From: Oxytricha trifallax
Lineage: Eukaryota > Ciliophora > Spirotrichea > Sporadotrichida > Oxytrichidae
Assembly: GCA_000711775.1 (NCBI GenBank)
Contig: ARYC01017515.1
Span: forward strand, 1 to 64,000
DNA: 64,000 nt
Reading direction: 5' to 3'
The notes below the pieces were generated by a model, which saw only the letters and a program-made list of their open reading frames with translations, had not been told where the DNA came from and searched no databases. The translations under genes were made by a program, and so were the position numbers. This document shows, in pieces, positions 60,893-64,000 of the stretch (its first letter is position 1; every line of letters begins with the position of its first letter).

Positions 60893-61869
60893 TAAAAGTC
60901 AATTACCATTCAATGAAAAATGCTGGTCATCATTGGTAGAACGCCCATATTTTTGGAGTTGAGGTTATCTAACTCAACTGAAAATTCTACAAATTCCTGA
61001 ATCTCATTCACAAATATGAAACTAGCTAGGCCTAATGATGTTAGGATTCCTGGACAAGTTGCCAACAGACCCATCGAAGACCTTATTAACTCGCTGTCGA
61101 TTGCGATAATCTCGTTGTTATAAAATAGTAGTGAAGCGACAAATAGTCTTGTTTTCACTTGAAGAGAATCTTGTTTGCTGATGCAAGTTCGTGCATATTC
61201 GGAAAAGCCCATCCAAATTTAAATTTGAGTATAAGCTTTTTAAATGCCTAAAAAAATCAATTAGACTTTAACTGTTTCTAATATGAATGGCTTCCAAAAA
61301 GTTAAATCTGTTGTCAGCTGGAAGAAACATAAACTCTCGTAAACAGTTGGCAGTTATTTCTCTTTACAAGACTTCTCCAAGATTGCCAGACTAAGCGTTT
61401 GAATGTTGTTGCTGATTAAATTTCAGACCAATGTTACTACTAACAAAGTTTTCACTTGAGGGTAACTCTTTTAACCTTGTTAAGTATTCTACTTGGCTGA
61501 TGCTTGAGATGCTTTTGGCCTTATGGGACTAAGAGGATCTTTGTTGCTATCGGTTTAAGATGTTACCTCGCTTATGTTATACTAATACTTGGGTAGAACT
61601 TCCTTAACTCGATCAATAAGTTATGAAAATTGAGCTCCTTGATATTGAGAGGGTCTCTCTTTTTTGCATCCTAGAACTGTTGTGTTAGCGATGTTTAGCA
61701 TTCTTTCTTCGTTTGATCCTTCTTTACTCTCCTCCTAATTGTTGTTGCTTAAATGGAGTTATTTCTCTAACATTTAAGGAATTATTGATCCATCTTTGCT
61801 TCCTTCAGTTTAGTTTTCAATCATGATGATTAACCGCTATTTTTGATATGATTTGTATTTTGTTAAGAA

Positions 61870-64000
61870 TTTGAATTTGAATTTTAAGAATATCAATTAA
61901 GAATTTTGAAAACTTAATAGCTAACTTAATTCTAACTTTAAGCACTTATATACTTTTATAGCCACAATTTCTAGCTTTTCTGGGTAAAGTTCTGTGTAGA
62001 ATTATAGCCTTTACACTTCTCATATCAAACGATACTATGAATGTTTCTACCAATTTTGGTGAGTGAAAGTACCATATTATAAATGATTGCCTCAATAAAC
62101 TATGAAAGGGATGATCTTGTCTTTGGGATGCAAATCAATGGGTCATGTCATTTTTTTAACTTAATTAAAAATAAATTGCGAATCCTCATAAACTTTCACA
62201 AAATCTCTTTAATACTCATGTTATTAATGTCTTTTATCAAACTAAACAATTAGAAAAACGTTGGATAAAATATATTAAGGAAAAGTGGAAAAGGGCGGTA
62301 TCTAAGGTTTATGAGAGTGATTTAAGTAGCTCAATAGGCAATTGTAGAACATATTTTCTATCTAAAAATTAATAAGAATTATATCAGTTTTAACGTTTGG
62401 AGAGATAATATAACGTCTGATAATAGTGAAATTTGTATCAATGACTCAAAACTGGATCGTAGGAAACGGTGGAGAAGGGTAATAAAATACGAGGGATGAA
62501 TTAGGAGAGATAGTTTAAGCTTAATTCAAACTTGTGAAGTTAAGATTTAATCTTGATTAATTATTTACTTTTACTCTACTCTCAAAAATTTTACCTTAAT
62601 AACTCTCAAAAAATGATTTTTTTCATTTTACCTATTTAAAAAATAATTTGAAATATATTTATGTTTATATTAATGGCTTTATTTAGAGTTTCTTCAGTTT
62701 AAATTGTAATCAACTTTGTGAATTAATTTATAAACATTTTTTTATGTATTTAATGAAATCATCAACTCATGAATGATTGATTGAGTCATTTTAGGGCTAA
62801 ATTATTTAAATAATGTCAATATTAACTAATGAATTAATTGTTAAGCTTTGTATTGATTAATTTTTTAGTATAAAAAACTGAAACATTCAGAAATGATGCA
62901 TATATCTCGCATAGGCAATAAAATTTTATTATAAATATCAATAAATTTTATGCATTATAATATTGCGGAAATATACAGGAAGAGTATTATTTTAATTGAA
63001 ACAAAAATTATATTGAATAAATGGTAAATCACTAAACTTTTTTACTCTTTATATTTTTTATCTTTGAAATTATGGTTTAATTACTTATTATATTAATTTT
63101 TAAACACTAATGTAAAAGAATTTAAAATTTGGGATGAATGATAAATATATACAAAAACAAAACCCATCAGCTTAAAATATATAGGAGAGATAATCTATTT
63201 ATACAAAAACTTAATTACTAAATTAGACAATTCAACAGGCAAATTCTTTGAGTAAAGCAGAAAGCTTATGAGTGGAGACATTATGAGTATTAGCAAAAGA
63301 GAAGTAATGTAATTCCTACTATTGCAGGAGCTGTCTTGCCTAGACTGCAAGTGCTCATGAAATTCATCGTATTGCTTTTCTTAATTTCGATTTGTATAGT
63401 ACGTTAAATTTGGAGTCTTCGCTCTTGATCTTGGCTCTACAATAAGATCCACATTCTGCACTGAAGGCGCCTCAATGTCAGAATGTTAACACTTTTATCA
63501 TAATTAGGTCGAATCGATTGAAAAATCGAAATAATAAATATTCAAAATAAACAAGAAACCGATTTCAAATATAAATATAAAGTTAAAAATAAAATTGTTA
63601 TAATTTAATAATTTAAATCTGTTAGTTAAAATGGAGTGGATTTGTTCCAATTCAAGATGGTTCTGATACTGTTGTCATACTCTTGTTGGATTTTAGTTTT
63701 AGGGCAAAGTTACATTTACTCGTTTTTGTGAGCCTATACGCTGCCAAAATTCTGATTTTTTCAATCTCTGTAGTGACTTGCGAAATTTCATTTTTTTTGC
63801 TAGAGACTCCATTTTAAAATTTCATATTATTCATAATTCTGATTATTATCATGCTTAATTTATCTATATTAATTCATGCGTTTTTGGACAAAACTTTCTG
63901 CACTTTTATTTATAATATTGTGTTATTTAATTAGAGAAAGATTTATAGGTTGATGCTTCTATTAGTAAGAAAATTTATTGCAAAAATAATTTTGAAGTTT
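61870..64000. other. stretch without a supported gene
   Basis: TTAAGAATT-rich near 61.87-61.92 kb, then A+T-rich DNA. At 63270-63480 a less A+T-rich patch has weak frames (for example CNSYYCRSCLAQTASAHEIH on plus, with a Cys/His pattern), too short to call. Confidence 0.45.

Larger units (their letters stand above)
57290..61850 (-). pseudogene. SF2 helicase of element C, cut by two MITEs
   Basis: Homologous to the element B helicase. N-terminal part at 61.2-61.8 kb; YARTCISKQDSLQVKTRLFV then ASLLFYNNEIIAIDSELI at 61.1-61.2 kb matches KTRLFVSSLLYYYNHEIIEI. Walker A is degenerate (FNLGMSSSKTLLT, about 59500, against FGVGNGKTLL in B); motif II reads ILIDEQDWILFDGAV (about 59300), followed by AMTGSRL, like SecA motif III; GGLYLIMADIFHRRI and motif VI IVGRVGRLEN lie at about 58.0-58.1 kb. 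Without the two MITEs the gene is about 3.2 kb, close to B. Walker A loss and the insertions mean it is dead. Confidence 0.75.
54668..61860. mobile_element. element C: helicase-type TBE relative with two MITEs
   Basis: Same order and strands as element B: transposase (minus), 22-kDa-like gene (plus), helicase (minus). Two MITEs (58157-58827 and 60187-60892) interrupt the helicase. All three genes are broken. Limits are gene limits; the TTAAGAATT-rich sequence after 61.86 kb resembles the ends of A and B, but no terminal inverted repeat was found. Confidence 0.7.

Noticed and set aside
1-64000. Recoding of TGA as Cys or Trp
   Set aside because: In-frame TGAs occur in several element genes, some where relatives have Cys (MT-A70 fragment at 47.83 kb, kinase near 229). 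But others align with Arg (CGA in B, TGA in C, codon 5 of the transposase) or other residues, and TGA fits as the end of the intact 251-codon gene. Ordinary decay explains them better.
1-64000. LTR, LINE or capsid-bearing elements
   Set aside because: No reverse transcriptase YxDD context, integrase, protease, ATPase-capsid or long terminal direct repeats were seen. All integrase-like motifs are DD34E of the IS630/Tc1 type.

Overview
The window looks like germline (micronuclear) DNA of a hypotrich ciliate of the Oxytricha/Stylonychia type. Three things show this. (1) Every recognisable gene reads only if TAA and TAG encode Gln and TGA is the stop. (2) Telomere-like C4A4/G4T4 blocks sit at the ends of transposons. 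(3) The sequence is very A+T-rich and packed with TBE (telomere-bearing element) transposons and relatives. I saw no rRNA, tRNA, CRISPR array, retroelement reverse transcriptase or capsid gene, and no certain macronuclear-destined gene.

Layout. 1-1009: right end of a TBE with its kinase gene. About 1.2-11.7 kb: element A, a TBE relative with a DD34E transposase, a spliced gene related to the TBE 22-kDa gene, and the stump of a large SF2 helicase. A complete 4.06-kb TBE (3666-7722, ATT target duplication) lies inside the first exon of A's 22-kDa-like gene. 9.1-10.6 kb: coiled-coil coding sequence between telomere-like blocks. 11.7-17 kb: faint, unrecognised coding traces. 17.1-20.9 kb: element D, in which a zinc-finger/MT-A70 adenine methyltransferase fills the slot that the zinc-finger/kinase (57-kDa) gene has in TBEs, followed by 22-kDa and transposase genes. 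22.6-28.5 kb: decayed TBE-like pieces (zinc finger, two 22-kDa-like genes, transposase) around a G+C-richer unrecognised gene. 29.3-29.7 kb: fragment of a fourth helicase-type 22-kDa gene. 31-34 kb: decayed unknown genes. 36.4-38.9 kb: two MT-A70-like genes tail to tail, with APW and DGPW in place of the catalytic DPPW. 41.0-47.2 kb: element B, the best-kept helicase element. 47.8-52.8 kb: an MT-A70 fragment, an unknown 267-codon frame and a second zinc-finger/MT-A70 gene (DPPW). 54.7-61.9 kb: element C, another helicase element, whose helicase is cut by two MITEs. 62-64 kb: nothing clear.

How the parts relate. TBEs carry transposase, 22-kDa and zinc-finger/kinase genes. The window suggests a wider superfamily that keeps a DD34E transposase and a 22-kDa-type protein but swaps the third gene: kinase (TBE), MT-A70 methyltransferase (D) or SecA-like helicase (A, B, C). 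The helicase elements also change gene order and have two short introns (24-32 nt) in the 22-kDa-like gene, at the same places in each copy where they can be checked. The superfamily, its boundaries and any role of the methyltransferases are inferences from reading by eye; no database was searched. Because only TGA stops translation, long open frames arise often by chance in such A+T-rich DNA, so genes without a recognised motif or a second copy are given low confidence.
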